Positions 22,755-32,806 are shown, counted from the first letter of the stretch. The stretch: 64,000 bases of DNA from an uncultured Gallionellaceae bacterium (GCA_903847155.1 CAINCU010000067.1:1-64000); one strand, 5' to 3'. The notes: generated by a model not told the origin, from the letters alone. Numbers and translations: made by a program.

Positions 22755-24095
22755 CTACGCTGTTAGCGGCAACACAATATGCACTTCCAAACCTCCTGCC
22801 GGGTGGTTCGTCAAAATCAATTCACCGTTGTGGCGCTGCACGATATTGCGCGCGATGCTCAAACCGAGCCCAGTTCCGCCAGTTTCACGCGAACGTGAGC
22901 GTTCTATGCGAAAGAACGGAGCGAATACTTTCTCCAGCAGGTCCGGCGGAATGCCGGGGCCGTAATCTCGAATACGAATGTGGCATTGGCGCGCGTCACG
23001 GCTCAATGTAACTTCTGCGCGCTGGCCATATTTCACCGCGTTGTCCAACAGGTTGGAAAGCGCGCGGCGCAAAGTCAGCGGATACGCCTTGAGTTGCACG
23101 GGCGTATGTTCAAGGTAAGCCACTTGTTGCCCAGCTTCCGCCGCATCACTACACAAACTGTCCAGCAGCGAATCGAGATCGAGCAGTTGCTTGACTTCGC
23201 TGGTATCCAGACTACGTGCCAATTCCAATCCTTCCTGCAACATCTGCTGCATGGCCTGCATGTCGCCGACCAATTTGTTGCGCAATGTTTCGTCCGGTAG
23301 TTTTTCCAGACGCAAACGCATGCGCGTGAGCGGGGTTTGCAAATCATGGGTGATCGCGGCCAGCATGCCGGTGCGTTCGCGCACATCTTCGTAGATGCGC
23401 TTCTGCATGCGGTTAAACGCGCGCGTGGCGACACGCACTTCATTGCTTCCCTGTTCCGGCAACGCTACACCCGCGCGTGAGATGTCGAGCTGGTCGGCAG
23501 CATCGGCCAGTTGCCGCAACGGACGCGTGGCGATGCGTGCCACCAGCCAGGCCAGCAAACCGATACATAGTGCAAAAAGCAGCAGGGCACTCCACACCGG
23601 CGGCGGGGAAGACATGCCGCGCATGCGCGGCAGGGGAATAATCAGCACCAGCGGGCTGCCATCATGCAATTCGATGAAAACACGCTGACACTGCGGCGTT
23701 GCATTCAGGTGACGCGACCAGCGCATTTGCGCTTCGCCGCAGTCTGCCTTGTTTGGCAATCCAGCCTCGATTCTTAAATTGCCCAACCGCTGCCGCAGTG
23801 CATCTTCAAGTAGCTGGTCTCTGGTAATGGGCGGCGCATTGTCAAATGATAGATGTCCCTGCATGCCCATGCTGTGAGGCGAGAGCAAAAAATCGTTGCG
23901 TTGCAGCAGCGGCGTGTCTTCCAGTGTATCGATTAGGTCGGCAATTTCGCTCGACAAGTGTTGCACGCGCACGCGGTCGAATATTTCCTGCTGCCTGGCA
24001 TGGGTGAGCAACACCGTACCGGAAGCTGTCACGATCATGCCAACCAACAGAATAAGAAACAAGCGGCCATGCATGGAGCGAAAAATTGCAGTCAT
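22755..24095 (-). CDS. Sensor histidine kinase (CpxA/EnvZ-like)
   Basis: HAMP, then MLAAITHDLQTPLTRMRLRLEKL, LSNLLDNAVKYGQ, FAPFFRIERSRSRETGGTGLGLSIARNIVQRHNG. Confidence 0.92.
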   Translation of the reverse strand: MTAIFRSMHGRLFLILLVGMIVTASGTVLLTHARQQEIFDRVRVQHLSSEIADLIDTLEDTPLLQRNDFLLSPHSMGMQGHLSFDNAPPITRDQLLEDALRQRLGNLRIEAGLPNKADCGEAQMRWSRHLNATPQCQRVFIELHDGSPLVLIIPLPRMRGMSSPPPVWSALLLFALCIGLLAWLVARIATRPLRQLADAADQLDISRAGVALPEQGSNEVRVATRAFNRMQKRIYEDVRERTGMLAAITHDLQTPLTRMRLRLEKLPDETLRNKLVGDMQAMQQMLQEGLELARSLDTSEVKQLLDLDSLLDSLCSDAAEAGQQVAYLEHTPVQLKAYPLTLRRALSNLLDNAVKYGQRAEVTLSRDARQCHIRIRDYGPGIPPDLLEKVFAPFFRIERSRSRETGGTGLGLSIARNIVQRHNGELILTNHPAGGLEVHIVLPLTA

Positions 24096-24096
24096 G

Positions 24097-24825
24097 TCAT
24101 GTTCCCCTCTTTACTATGGTCGCCAACAAATAACCTTCGTTGCGTAGCGTCTTGATGAGTTTTGGTGAGCGCGCATCGTCGCCCAGTTTTTGACGCAGGC
24201 GGCTGATGTGCAGATCAATGGAACGATCCAGCGGATCGGTTTCGCGACCTTGGGTTAAGGTCAGCAACTGGTCGCGGTTAAGCGGCCGGTTGGGGCGCTC
24301 CAGCAAGGCTTTGAGCAAGCGGTATTCGCCCCCGGAAAGCATGACCACCAAGCCTTTGCTGTTTTGCAGTTGCCGCGTGCTGTCGTCCAGTGTCCAATCG
24401 GCGAAGTGCCACAATGCAGATGAGTTGGTTGAATCACTCACCGCTGTATTGCTGCGGCGCAACACGTTGCGGATGCGCACCAGCAATTCGCGCGGCTCGA
24501 ATGGTTTGCACAGATAGTCGTCCGCCCCCATCTCCAGACCCAGAATGCGATCCAGCGGCGCGCTGCGTGCGGTCAGCATGATGACCGGAATGGCAGAATG
24601 CGCGCGCAGATCGCGGCACAACGTCAGCCCATCGCTACCGGGAAGCGTAAGGTCTAGCACGATCAGATCAATCGGCGTAGTGTCCAGCATTTGCTGCATG
24701 GAAGCGCCATCCTGTGCCGTGCTGATATGCCAGCCCTGCTCGCCGAGATAGTCGGCCAGCAGGCTGCGAATATCCGCATCGTCATCTACAATCAGGATGC
24801 GCGGCGCTGTGGTGGAGATGTTCAT
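24097..24825 (-). CDS. OmpR/CpxR-family response regulator
   Basis: ILIVDDDADIRSLLADYL...LIVLDLTLPGSDGL plus winged-helix REVDPLDRSIDLHISRLRQKLGDD-type C-terminus; start trimmed to MNISTTAPR. Confidence 0.92.
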   Translation of the reverse strand: MNISTTAPRILIVDDDADIRSLLADYLGEQGWHISTAQDGASMQQMLDTTPIDLIVLDLTLPGSDGLTLCRDLRAHSAIPVIMLTARSAPLDRILGLEMGADDYLCKPFEPRELLVRIRNVLRRSNTAVSDSTNSSALWHFADWTLDDSTRQLQNSKGLVVMLSGGEYRLLKALLERPNRPLNRDQLLTLTQGRETDPLDRSIDLHISRLRQKLGDDARSPKLIKTLRNEGYLLATIVKRGT

Positions 24826-24956
24826 ATAACGGACATTACAACGAAACTCGTTATCGCGGGCGACCGATACAAATCTGTACAAAATGTTCGCTGCCTGACA
24901 TACGCCGGATACATGCGGCGGGTTAAATGGGCACCGTGCTTCACGGCACATCATTT

Positions 24957-25102
24957 TAGGCTGCTTCAAAGAATTCAAAATTCTAAGCAAGACAAGGCGC
25001 GAGCAAAAAATTGCGACGCAGCATATAAGCAATATGTAAGGAGAAATTTCTTGTGAGTAACGCAGTATTGCGACGAAGTTTGGATTCTTTGAAGTAGCCT
25101 CA
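24957..25102. repeat. MITE-like palindromic element between the response-regulator gene and the Spy-like gene
   Basis: Terminal inverted repeat GGCTGCTTCAAAGAATTCAAA / GGCTACTTCAAAGAATCCAAA about 140 bp apart. Confidence 0.65.
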
Positions 25103-25123
25103 ACTTAACAATGGAGAACGATC

Positions 25124-25582
25124 ATGAACAAGTCAGTGAAGATGATTATGGCGGGCATGGCGATTGTCGCACTATCGGCCAGCGTGTATGCGCGCGGCAA
25201 CGAGGACTGTGATTACGGCGAACGCGGTTCGATGATGGGTAGAAATAGCGGGCGCTGGGAGAAAATGCGCGAACAGCATCAGACTGCGCTGCATGACAAG
25301 CTGAAACTGACCGTACAGCAGGAAACCGCTTGGAAGAAATTCGTGTCGGTCAAACCGGTAATGGATCCGGCGACGCGTCCAGATCCCGCAGAGATGGCCA
25401 AGCTGAACGCACCGCAGCGTCTGGAAAAAGGCCTGGAACATATGCATGCAATGGAGGCCCGACTGACCGAACATCTGGCAGCTCTGAAAGACTTCTATGC
25501 GGTGTTGACGCCGGAACAGCAAAAAATCTTTGACGATCAAATGCCCACTCCGGGCAAACGGGGCCCTGGGCGCGGCAGATAA
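25124..25582 (+). CDS. Spy/CpxP-family (LTxxQ) periplasmic protein
   Basis: KLKLTVQQETAWKKF...LKDFYAVLTPEQQKIFDDQMP; signal peptide. Confidence 0.82.
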   Translation: MNKSVKMIMAGMAIVALSASVYARGNEDCDYGERGSMMGRNSGRWEKMREQHQTALHDKLKLTVQQETAWKKFVSVKPVMDPATRPDPAEMAKLNAPQRLEKGLEHMHAMEARLTEHLAALKDFYAVLTPEQQKIFDDQMPTPGKRGPGRGR

Positions 25583-25585
25583 GCA

Positions 25586-25672
25586 TGGCCTGTGGAGATG
25601 CCCGTCATTAGGCGATCTGCATCAGGTATGTGGTGGAGATTGCCTATTGACGGGCATCTTCAGAAGGTGGGG
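25586..25672. repeat. Copy B of a dispersed palindromic intergenic repeat
   Basis: GGAGATGCCCGTCATTAGGCGATC...GATTGCCTATTGACGGGCATCTTC. Confidence 0.7.
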
Positions 25673-25791
25673 TATTTTGCTGCAGGTTGCGCAAGTCATT
25701 TTGCCCAACCTGCATTCGTATTTTCAGATACAAGATTCAAAAACAAATTGACCGCGATTTACATCTACCCTCGTTAAAATCGGGTTGACGG

Positions 25792-27273
25792 ATGCCGCGA
25801 GTTTGCACTGGCATCGACGAAAGGTTGCAAGTGAAGAGATTGCCACGCATTGTTCTATTGCTCATTCCGCTGGCCGGATGCGCGGTCGGGCCGGATTACG
25901 TCAAGCATGACCCCGCAGTGCCCGCGACCTGGGCCAACAGCGCGGGCGCGGGCAAGGTTAGCCAAGCGGGCGATGTCTCGCGCTGGTGGCAAACGCTGCA
26001 CGATCCGCTGCTGACCGAGCTGATCGACGAAGCATTGCGCAACAGTCCCGACATGCGCAGCGCACAGGCCAAGCTGCGCGAGTCGCGTTCCCGGCTCGAT
26101 TTGGCGGATGCCAATCTGTATCCCACCCTGGGCGCATCGCTCTCTGCCAGCAGAAGCAAGGGCAACGCCACCACCGGCACCGGTGCGACCGCCAATGTTT
26201 TCAACGCCGGATTCGATGCAAGCTGGGAGCCGGACATCTTCGGCGGACAGCGCCGCGCGCAGGAAGCCGCGAATGCCGACGCGGGTGCCACGCTGGCGAA
26301 TCTTTACAACACCCAGGTCTCGCTGTCTGCCGAGGTGGCGCTGAACTATGTGCAGTTACGCAGCTACCAGAAGCAACTGGACATCGCCCGCAACAATCTG
26401 GCGGCGCAACGCGAGACGCTGCAAATCACCGAATGGCGCGAACAGGCCGGACTGGTCACCATGCTGGAAGTGGAACAGGCACGCGGTAATGTGCTGCAGA
26501 CACAAGCCAGCATTCCCGCGCTTAATACCAACCTGACCAAAGCCGAAAACCGGCTGGCGATCTTGCTTGGCAAATTCCCTGCAGCGCTGCACGAAAAGCT
26601 GGCGACACCCGGCGCATTGCCCGTCTTGCCGGACAAAATTGCGCTCGGCATTCCCGCCGACACACTGCGCCAGCGTCCCGACGTGCAAGCCGCAGAAAGG
26701 CAGGTCGCTGCGGAAACCGCGCGCATCGGGCAGGATGCCGCCGCGCTGTACCCAAGCTTCACACTGAATGGCAGCCTTGGCTGGCAAGCTTTTACTGTGG
26801 GTGCGCTGGGCACCAGCAGTTCGCTGGCGCGCTCGTTCTCAGCCAGCATCGCGCAAAGTATCTTTGACGGCGGACGCCTGCGCAGCGTGCTCAAAGCGCA
26901 AAGCGCCGTACAGGAACAGGCGCTGATCGCCTACGAAAAAACCGTGCTGAGTGCACTGGAGGATGTGGAAAATTCACTGGCCGCTTACGCCAACAACCGC
27001 GAACGCGCGGCCGCCTTGCAACAGGCGGCCAGCTCCGCGCGCAACGCGGCGCAGATGGCCAGGCAGCGCTACGACAGCGGACTCATTGACTACCAGAGCG
27101 TGCTGGATACCGAACGCACCCGGCTTTCCAGCGAAGACAATCTGGCCGGTGCAGAGATGGATCAACTGACCGCGCTTATCGCACTGTACAAGGCCATGGG
27201 CGGAGGTTGGAGCGAGAACGTGACGACCATGAACACTGTGCAACCCCAACCAAATGAAAGCGGCAAATCATGA
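25792..27273 (+). CDS. Outer-membrane efflux lipoprotein (NodT/OprM family)
   Basis: GCAVGPDYVKHDPAVPATW...LGIPADTLRQRPDVQAAERQVAAETARIG. Confidence 0.92.
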   Translation: MPRVCTGIDERLQVKRLPRIVLLLIPLAGCAVGPDYVKHDPAVPATWANSAGAGKVSQAGDVSRWWQTLHDPLLTELIDEALRNSPDMRSAQAKLRESRSRLDLADANLYPTLGASLSASRSKGNATTGTGATANVFNAGFDASWEPDIFGGQRRAQEAANADAGATLANLYNTQVSLSAEVALNYVQLRSYQKQLDIARNNLAAQRETLQITEWREQAGLVTMLEVEQARGNVLQTQASIPALNTNLTKAENRLAILLGKFPAALHEKLATPGALPVLPDKIALGIPADTLRQRPDVQAAERQVAAETARIGQDAAALYPSFTLNGSLGWQAFTVGALGTSSSLARSFSASIAQSIFDGGRLRSVLKAQSAVQEQALIAYEKTVLSALEDVENSLAAYANNRERAAALQQAASSARNAAQMARQRYDSGLIDYQSVLDTERTRLSSEDNLAGAEMDQLTALIALYKAMGGGWSENVTTMNTVQPQPNESGKS

Positions 27274-28553
27274 GCAACAACGATCTTGGCTCGCGCAAGA
27301 AACAGCTTTTTGACCTCGTCAATTCCGGACGGGTCGGCAAGATTAATAAGGCACGCTGGATCGCTGCTGTGGTTGTCGCGCTCGTGCTCGGCTGGTACTT
27401 CTATCCATCCGGCAGTAGCAACGGCGTGCGCTACCTGACCGAGGAAGCAGCCAAAGGCGATCTGGTGGTGACGGTATCGGCCACCGGCAACCTGCTGCCC
27501 ACCAATCAGGTAGACGTGGGCAGCGAACTTTCCGGTATCGTCGATGCGGTGCTGGTGGACGAGAACGACATCGTCAAGCGCGGACAGCCACTGGTGCGGC
27601 TTGATCTTTCCAAGTTGAACGATCAGGTTACCAAGTCCAAAGCCGCCGTGGAGGATGCCAAGGCGCAAGTGGAACAGATGCAGGCCACGGTGAAAGAATC
27701 CAAGGCCAATCTGGCGCGCCTGAGCTGGGTGTCCGAGTTGTCGCACGGCAAGGTTCCTTCCAAAGCCGAGTTGGACACAGGTGTGGCCACGTTCTCGCGC
27801 GCCGAGGCGAATGAAGCCAGCGCGCGCGCCAACGAGGCGCAGGCGGATGCCACGTTGCGTTCGGATCAAACCAACCTGTCCAAGGCCACCATTCGTTCGC
27901 CGATTAACGGCATCGTGCTGATCCGCAAGATCGAACCGGGGCAAACGGTAGCCGCGTCGCTGCAAGCGCCGGTGCTGTTCACGCTGGCGGAAGATCTGTC
28001 GAACATGCAATTGCAAGTGAATGTGGATGAAGCCGATGTGAGTCAGGTCAAACCGGGACAACCGGCGCGCTTTACCGTCGACGCCTGGCCCGGCCGCAAA
28101 TTTCCGGCCGAGATCGTGCGCGTGGGATTTGGCGCGCAAACCACGGATGCCGTGGTGACCTACAAAACCATACTCAATGTATCCAACCGCGATTTGAGTT
28201 TGCGTCCCGGCATGACGGCCACGGCGGAAATCACCACGGCAAAACACGAGGGTGTATTGCTGGTGCCCAATGCGGCACTGCGTTTCACCCCGCCGCAAAC
28301 CGCGCCTGCCGAAAAGAAAGGCTCGTTTGTTTCAAGTTTGTTTCCGCGCGGCCCCGCGCGGCCCAAACTAGCGAAAACCGTTCCCGACAAAGCAGCCAGC
28401 ACAACCCGGAAAATCTGGTTATTGCAGGAGGACAAGCCCGTTGCCATCGAAGTCAAAATCGGACTGACCAACGGACGCTACACCGAAATTGTGAGCGGTG
28501 AATTGCAGCCCGGCATGGCCGTCATTACCGGAACACAGAAGATCGCAAAATGA
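27270..28553 (+). CDS. MacA/HlyD-type periplasmic adaptor
   Basis: VSATGNLLPTNQVDVGSELSGIVDAVLVDENDIVKRGQPLVRLD...ATIRSPINGIVLIRKIEPGQTV. Confidence 0.92.
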   Translation: MSNNDLGSRKKQLFDLVNSGRVGKINKARWIAAVVVALVLGWYFYPSGSSNGVRYLTEEAAKGDLVVTVSATGNLLPTNQVDVGSELSGIVDAVLVDENDIVKRGQPLVRLDLSKLNDQVTKSKAAVEDAKAQVEQMQATVKESKANLARLSWVSELSHGKVPSKAELDTGVATFSRAEANEASARANEAQADATLRSDQTNLSKATIRSPINGIVLIRKIEPGQTVAASLQAPVLFTLAEDLSNMQLQVNVDEADVSQVKPGQPARFTVDAWPGRKFPAEIVRVGFGAQTTDAVVTYKTILNVSNRDLSLRPGMTATAEITTAKHEGVLLVPNAALRFTPPQTAPAEKKGSFVSSLFPRGPARPKLAKTVPDKAASTTRKIWLLQEDKPVAIEVKIGLTNGRYTEIVSGELQPGMAVITGTQKIAK

Positions 28554-28632
28554 GTAACAAAAAATTTTCATTCAAGTTCGAGATCAAAGAGCCGTTCGTG
28601 GTGTACCCGCAAGGGGTAGGCCGTGGCTGTAA

Positions 28633-28706
28633 GGGGCATTCGCCCCAACAGCACACGCTCAGCTTGTCGAACCATGAATGGCCCTTCGACAAGCTCAGGG
28701 CGAACG
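28633..28706. repeat. REP-like intergenic palindromes
   Basis: GGGGC-ATTC-GCCCC and AGCTTGTCGAA...TTCGACAAGCT (CCTTCGACAAGCTCAGGGCGAACGG). Confidence 0.6.
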
Positions 28707-28722
28707 GCCTGGTGGATGTGCG

Positions 28723-29445
28723 ATGAATAACGCGACCATCCCCGCCGCAGATAGCGCGCTCATCTCCCTGTCCGCCATCACCAAAACTTACGGTCAGGGA
28801 CAAGCGGCTTTGCAAGCGCTGGGCGGTATTGACCTGTCGGTGCAACAAGGCGAGTTCGTGGCCATCATGGGGCCCAGCGGTTCGGGCAAATCGACGGCGA
28901 TGAATATCCTCGGTTGTCTGGACACGCCGACTTCCGGCGCATACGTCTTCGACGGCATGCACGTCGAACATTTGACGCGCGATCAACGCGCGCTGTTGCG
29001 CCGCAATTATCTGGGCTTCGTGTTTCAGGGCTTCAATCTGCTGGCGCGCACCTCGGCGCAGGAGAATGTAGAACTGCCGCTGCTGTATCGCGGCGAAACT
29101 GCCGAGGCACGCCACCAGATGGCCAAAGCGGCGCTTGCATCGGTCGGACTCAATGGCTGGGAACACCATACTTCCTCGGAGCTTTCCGGCGGCCAGCAGC
29201 AGCGCGTGGCTATCGCGCGCGCCATCGTGACCAACCCCAAGGTGCTGCTCGCCGACGAACCGACCGGCAATCTGGATTCCAAGCGCGGCCACGAGATCAT
29301 GGATCTGCTGGTCAGCATGAACCGCGATCACGGCATCACGATTTTGATGGTGACGCATGAGCCGGACATCGCCGCTTACGGCAAACGCACCGTGCATTTC
29401 GTCGATGGTGTCGTCGAAAGCGACAAGCTTAACGAGGTGACCTGA
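28723..29445 (+). CDS. MacB-like ABC transporter ATPase
   Basis: [23 protein letters not shown]...[33 protein letters not shown]; start moved to ATGAATAACG. Confidence 0.93.
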   Translation: MNNATIPAADSALISLSAITKTYGQGQAALQALGGIDLSVQQGEFVAIMGPSGSGKSTAMNILGCLDTPTSGAYVFDGMHVEHLTRDQRALLRRNYLGFVFQGFNLLARTSAQENVELPLLYRGETAEARHQMAKAALASVGLNGWEHHTSSELSGGQQQRVAIARAIVTNPKVLLADEPTGNLDSKRGHEIMDLLVSMNRDHGITILMVTHEPDIAAYGKRTVHFVDGVVESDKLNEVT

Positions 29446-30650
29446 TGGGCTGGACCACCATACTGCTCGCGTTGCGCGAAATACGGCGCAACCTGATGCG
29501 TTCCTTTCTCACCGTGCTGGGCATCGTCATCGGTGTCGCGGCGGTGATCACCATGGTCACGCTGGGCAACGGTGCGACGCAATCGGTTTCGGACCAGATC
29601 ACCAGCCTGGGCAGCAATCTGGTGATGCTGCGGCCGGGTCAGCGCATGGGGCACGACAGCGGTTCGACCGCGCCCAACTTCAAGGTGGATGATGTGGAAG
29701 CGATCAAAACGCAGATCGTATCGCTCAACGCCGTGGCACCCACGGTGGGACGCAGCGCGGTACTGGTCGTGGGAACAAAAAACTGGACATCCAGCATCAC
29801 CGGAACCAACAGCGATTTCTTCGTCGCAGGCAACTGGTCGCTGGCTGAAGGACGCATTTTCAACGACAGCGAAGAACGTTCCGGCAAAGCCGTGTGCATC
29901 GTCGGCGCCACCGTGCAGCATGAACTGTTCGACCAAAACAGCCCGGTGGGCGAAGAGATTCGCATCAAGCAGTTTTCCTGCGAAGTGATCGGCCTGCTCG
30001 CCGCCAAAGGCCAGAGTGCCATGGGCCGGGATCAGGATGATGTGGTCGTCATGCCGTTGCGCACGGTACAGCGGCGACTGACCGGCAGCACGGACGTCAC
30101 CACCATTTTGATCTCGGTGAAAGATGGCGCATCGACCGATCAGGTGATTGATGATTTAACTTTGCTGATGCGCGAACGCCGCAAAATTTCGGTAGATGAA
30201 GACGATAATTTCAGCGTGCTCGATACCAAGGAGATCGCGCGCACCCTATCCGGTGCCATCGGCACCATGACCGCATTGCTGGGCGCAGTCGCCGCCGTGA
30301 GCCTACTGGTCGGCGGCATCGGCATCATGAACATCATGCTGGTATCGGTGACTGAGCGCACGCGCGAGATCGGCATCCGTCTCGCCATCGGCGCGCTGGA
30401 AAAAGAAGTGCTGATGCAGTTCCTCACCGAGGCGGTCGCGCTATCGGCCTGCGGCGGATTGATCGGCATCCTGCTCGCGGCCATTGCCTGCTACGGGCTT
30501 TCCGGCTTGCTAGAGTTGCCGTTTACCTTCGACCCCGGCATCAACCTGCTGGCCTTCGGCTTCTCCGCCGCCATCGGCGTTATCTTCGGTTTTGTTCCGG
30601 CCAGACGTGCGGCGCGGCTTGATCCGATAGATGCGCTGAGGCACGAGTAG
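29445..30650 (+). CDS. MacB/FtsX-type ABC permease
   Basis: LRSFLTVLGIVIGVAAVI-type N-terminus; GGIGIMNIMLVSVTERTREIGIRLAIGA. Confidence 0.93.
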   Translation: MGWTTILLALREIRRNLMRSFLTVLGIVIGVAAVITMVTLGNGATQSVSDQITSLGSNLVMLRPGQRMGHDSGSTAPNFKVDDVEAIKTQIVSLNAVAPTVGRSAVLVVGTKNWTSSITGTNSDFFVAGNWSLAEGRIFNDSEERSGKAVCIVGATVQHELFDQNSPVGEEIRIKQFSCEVIGLLAAKGQSAMGRDQDDVVVMPLRTVQRRLTGSTDVTTILISVKDGASTDQVIDDLTLLMRERRKISVDEDDNFSVLDTKEIARTLSGAIGTMTALLGAVAAVSLLVGGIGIMNIMLVSVTERTREIGIRLAIGALEKEVLMQFLTEAVALSACGGLIGILLAAIACYGLSGLLELPFTFDPGINLLAFGFSAAIGVIFGFVPARRAARLDPIDALRHE

Positions 30651-30675
30651 CTGGAGACACAGAAATCCGGCTTGT

Positions 30676-30804
30676 CCGTCATTCCGGCGCAGGCCGGAAT
30701 CCAGTCGAAAAATAATTACCCGCGAATGCGGTCCAACATTGCTGTTTTGTCCGCTTCGCGGAGTGTTTGTTTACTCTGGATTCCGGCCTGCGCCGGAATG
30801 ACGG
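30676..30804. repeat. Perfect 29-bp inverted repeat flanking 71 bp
   Basis: CCGTCATTCCGGCGCAGGCCGGAATCCAG at 30676-30704 and its exact reverse complement at 30776-30804. Confidence 0.85.
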
Positions 30805-30827
30805 GAAATTAATTTCAGCAGAACGAA

Positions 30828-31349
30828 TCACACACCCGCCCACCACAACCGCAATCTAAGCCCTATTCCCGTGGTGTAACCGACTTCGACGAAACTGATT
30901 TTGCCATCCGGCGCGATGATGAAGCTGGCAGGTACGGCATGCACACCCCATGCGTTCGAGATGCTGCCATCCGTGTCGTTCACCACCGGAAAACTGGTTC
31001 CCTGCTCTTTCATATACCGCACCACTTGTTGCGGATTGCCACTTTGCATGGCGATGGTCATGACATCGTGATTGCCATGCGCGAGGTCTGCGATGGAACT
31101 CTGTTCAGCACGACAGACGGGACACCACGTCGCCCAGAAATGCACCAGCACGGGATGGCCGGGATGCGCGGGCAGTTGCCAGGATTGCCCGGCGAGCGTC
31201 ACGCCTTGCAACACAGGCGCTACGCCGCTCACCATATCGCGTTGCTGCCAGAGGCGGATGCCCGCAACCACCACAACGAACAGCAGCACTTCGATGGCAA
31301 TGCTGCGCCATTTGGTAAAGCGCGATTTGGTTTTGGTTTCGGCGGTCAT
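30828..31349 (-). CDS. TlpA/ScsD-like thiol-disulfide oxidoreductase
   Basis: Membrane-anchored; VLVHFWATWCPVCRAEQSSIADL...GVHAVPASFIIAPDGKI. Confidence 0.85.
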   Translation of the reverse strand: MTAETKTKSRFTKWRSIAIEVLLFVVVVAGIRLWQQRDMVSGVAPVLQGVTLAGQSWQLPAHPGHPVLVHFWATWCPVCRAEQSSIADLAHGNHDVMTIAMQSGNPQQVVRYMKEQGTSFPVVNDTDGSISNAWGVHAVPASFIIAPDGKISFVEVGYTTGIGLRLRLWWAGV

Positions 31350-31369
31350 GTTTTATCGCAAGCTAATAA

Positions 31370-31437
31370 ACACGGGCATCTCCAGCGGGTGCAATACGTA
31401 TATCGCCTATTGACGGGAATCTCCAACAGGTGGGTTA
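31370..31437. repeat. Copy C of the dispersed palindromic intergenic repeat
   Basis: ACGGGCATCTCC...TATCGCCTATTGACGGGAATCTCCAACAGGTGG. Confidence 0.65.
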
Positions 31438-31857
31438 TTCGAAATCGCCCCACGGGTTTTTGCTGCTGCCCTTGGTGCTGGTCTCGAAACGTTCAATGTC
31501 GCGCCGATCACGCTTGGTGGGGCGGCCTTTGAAAGTCGGTAGCGGCAGGGCTTTGTTCTGTTCGGCGATCACGGCGCGGCGGGCGCGACTCTCGTCGGTT
31601 TCGCGGTAGAGTTTCTGCGCTTCCGGTGCCGGACCGCGCCGATTGGAAATGCCCAGCACTTCGATTTCAAAATGATATTGCCCGAGCCGGATCACCAGCA
31701 TGTCGCCCGCGCCGACTGTCTTGGCCGGTTTGATGCGCACTTCGTTCATCGTCACCTTGCCGCTCTCCACCGCATCGACAGCCAGACTGCGCGTCTTGAA
31801 AAATCGCGCCGCCCACAGCCATTTATCGATACGCAGTTTGTCGGCGGAGTCGGTCAT
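31435..31857 (-). CDS. hslR: S4-domain RNA-binding protein, Hsp15-like
   Basis: LRIDKWLWAARFFKTRSLAVDAVESGKVTMN...KGRPTKRDRRDIERF. Confidence 0.88.
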   Translation of the reverse strand: MTDSADKLRIDKWLWAARFFKTRSLAVDAVESGKVTMNEVRIKPAKTVGAGDMLVIRLGQYHFEIEVLGISNRRGPAPEAQKLYRETDESRARRAVIAEQNKALPLPTFKGRPTKRDRRDIERFETSTKGSSKNPWGDFE

Positions 31858-32798
31858 ATTTTTGCCTGCCTGCGGCGAAACACATACACCGCCGATTCCA
31901 ATTCTGGCGGCACCAGCATTGCGCCCAGCGCTTTGTCTTCCTCAAGGGTAAAAGCCGACTGCTGTTGATAGTCTTTCCAATTGCCGAAGGCGAACTGATG
32001 ACGACTGCCGATGACGATATAGAGTTGCACGCTGGGCGTATTGAACATGTGGCGTTCAAAATCGTTTTGCGCCGGTGGCCACGAGCAAATGACCACCTCC
32101 GGTGCGTAAGCGACCAGCGCTTCCCGCGCGCCAAGTTTTTCGACCCATGCAGGATATTGCACGGCAGTGCTCCAGCCGTGATTGTCTGTTGCGCTGAGTT
32201 GCACACCTTGCTCCTTCAGGAAGCGCGTCAAAGTTCCGTCACCTGCGCCGATCTCCAGACAGCTTTTATTGGCGATCATCCCGGCTAATGCCTTGATCAG
32301 CGCACGCGAATAGAAACAGTAGATTCCCTTGGGTTGTACCAGCGGCATGAGCCATTTTTTCTGCCAGACCAGCGGCCAAAGCAAACGAAACCAGAACAGG
32401 GAAACCGGCTTGCGCTCAAGTCCGCTGCTAAACAGTAACTTTTGCGCGATGTAGCCATTGAACATATTGAAGCGCAGCTTGCCTTTCTTGATGTTCGTAT
32501 CTGCCACCAAGGTGGACAGGCAGAGTTTTTTGACAGACTCGTGCGCCATGCGGCTGCGGACATATTGCGACAGTGCGGCGGCTTGCATGTTGGGTAGCCG
32601 TTTCCCGCTGGCAGGTTTTTCCAATGAGGACAAACGCTCCAAATATACCTTCAACTCTTCCGCCAAACCGCGCGCCACGATGGCGGAAATATCTGTTTGC
32701 ACTGTCGCCCATTCTTGCGGGTATCTGGCGCAAAGTTCGTCCAAAGAGGGATTCGTTTTGAGCCACTCCAACGCTTGCGTATAACCCTCTTGCTTCAT
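31854..32798 (-). CDS. Putative class I SAM-dependent methyltransferase
   Basis: CLEIGAGDGTLTRFLKEQGVQLSATDNHGW motif I. Confidence 0.6.
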   Translation of the reverse strand: MKQEGYTQALEWLKTNPSLDELCARYPQEWATVQTDISAIVARGLAEELKVYLERLSSLEKPASGKRLPNMQAAALSQYVRSRMAHESVKKLCLSTLVADTNIKKGKLRFNMFNGYIAQKLLFSSGLERKPVSLFWFRLLWPLVWQKKWLMPLVQPKGIYCFYSRALIKALAGMIANKSCLEIGAGDGTLTRFLKEQGVQLSATDNHGWSTAVQYPAWVEKLGAREALVAYAPEVVICSWPPAQNDFERHMFNTPSVQLYIVIGSRHQFAFGNWKDYQQQSAFTLEEDKALGAMLVPPELESAVYVFRRRQAKI

Positions 32799-32806
32799 GC
32801 AATGGC

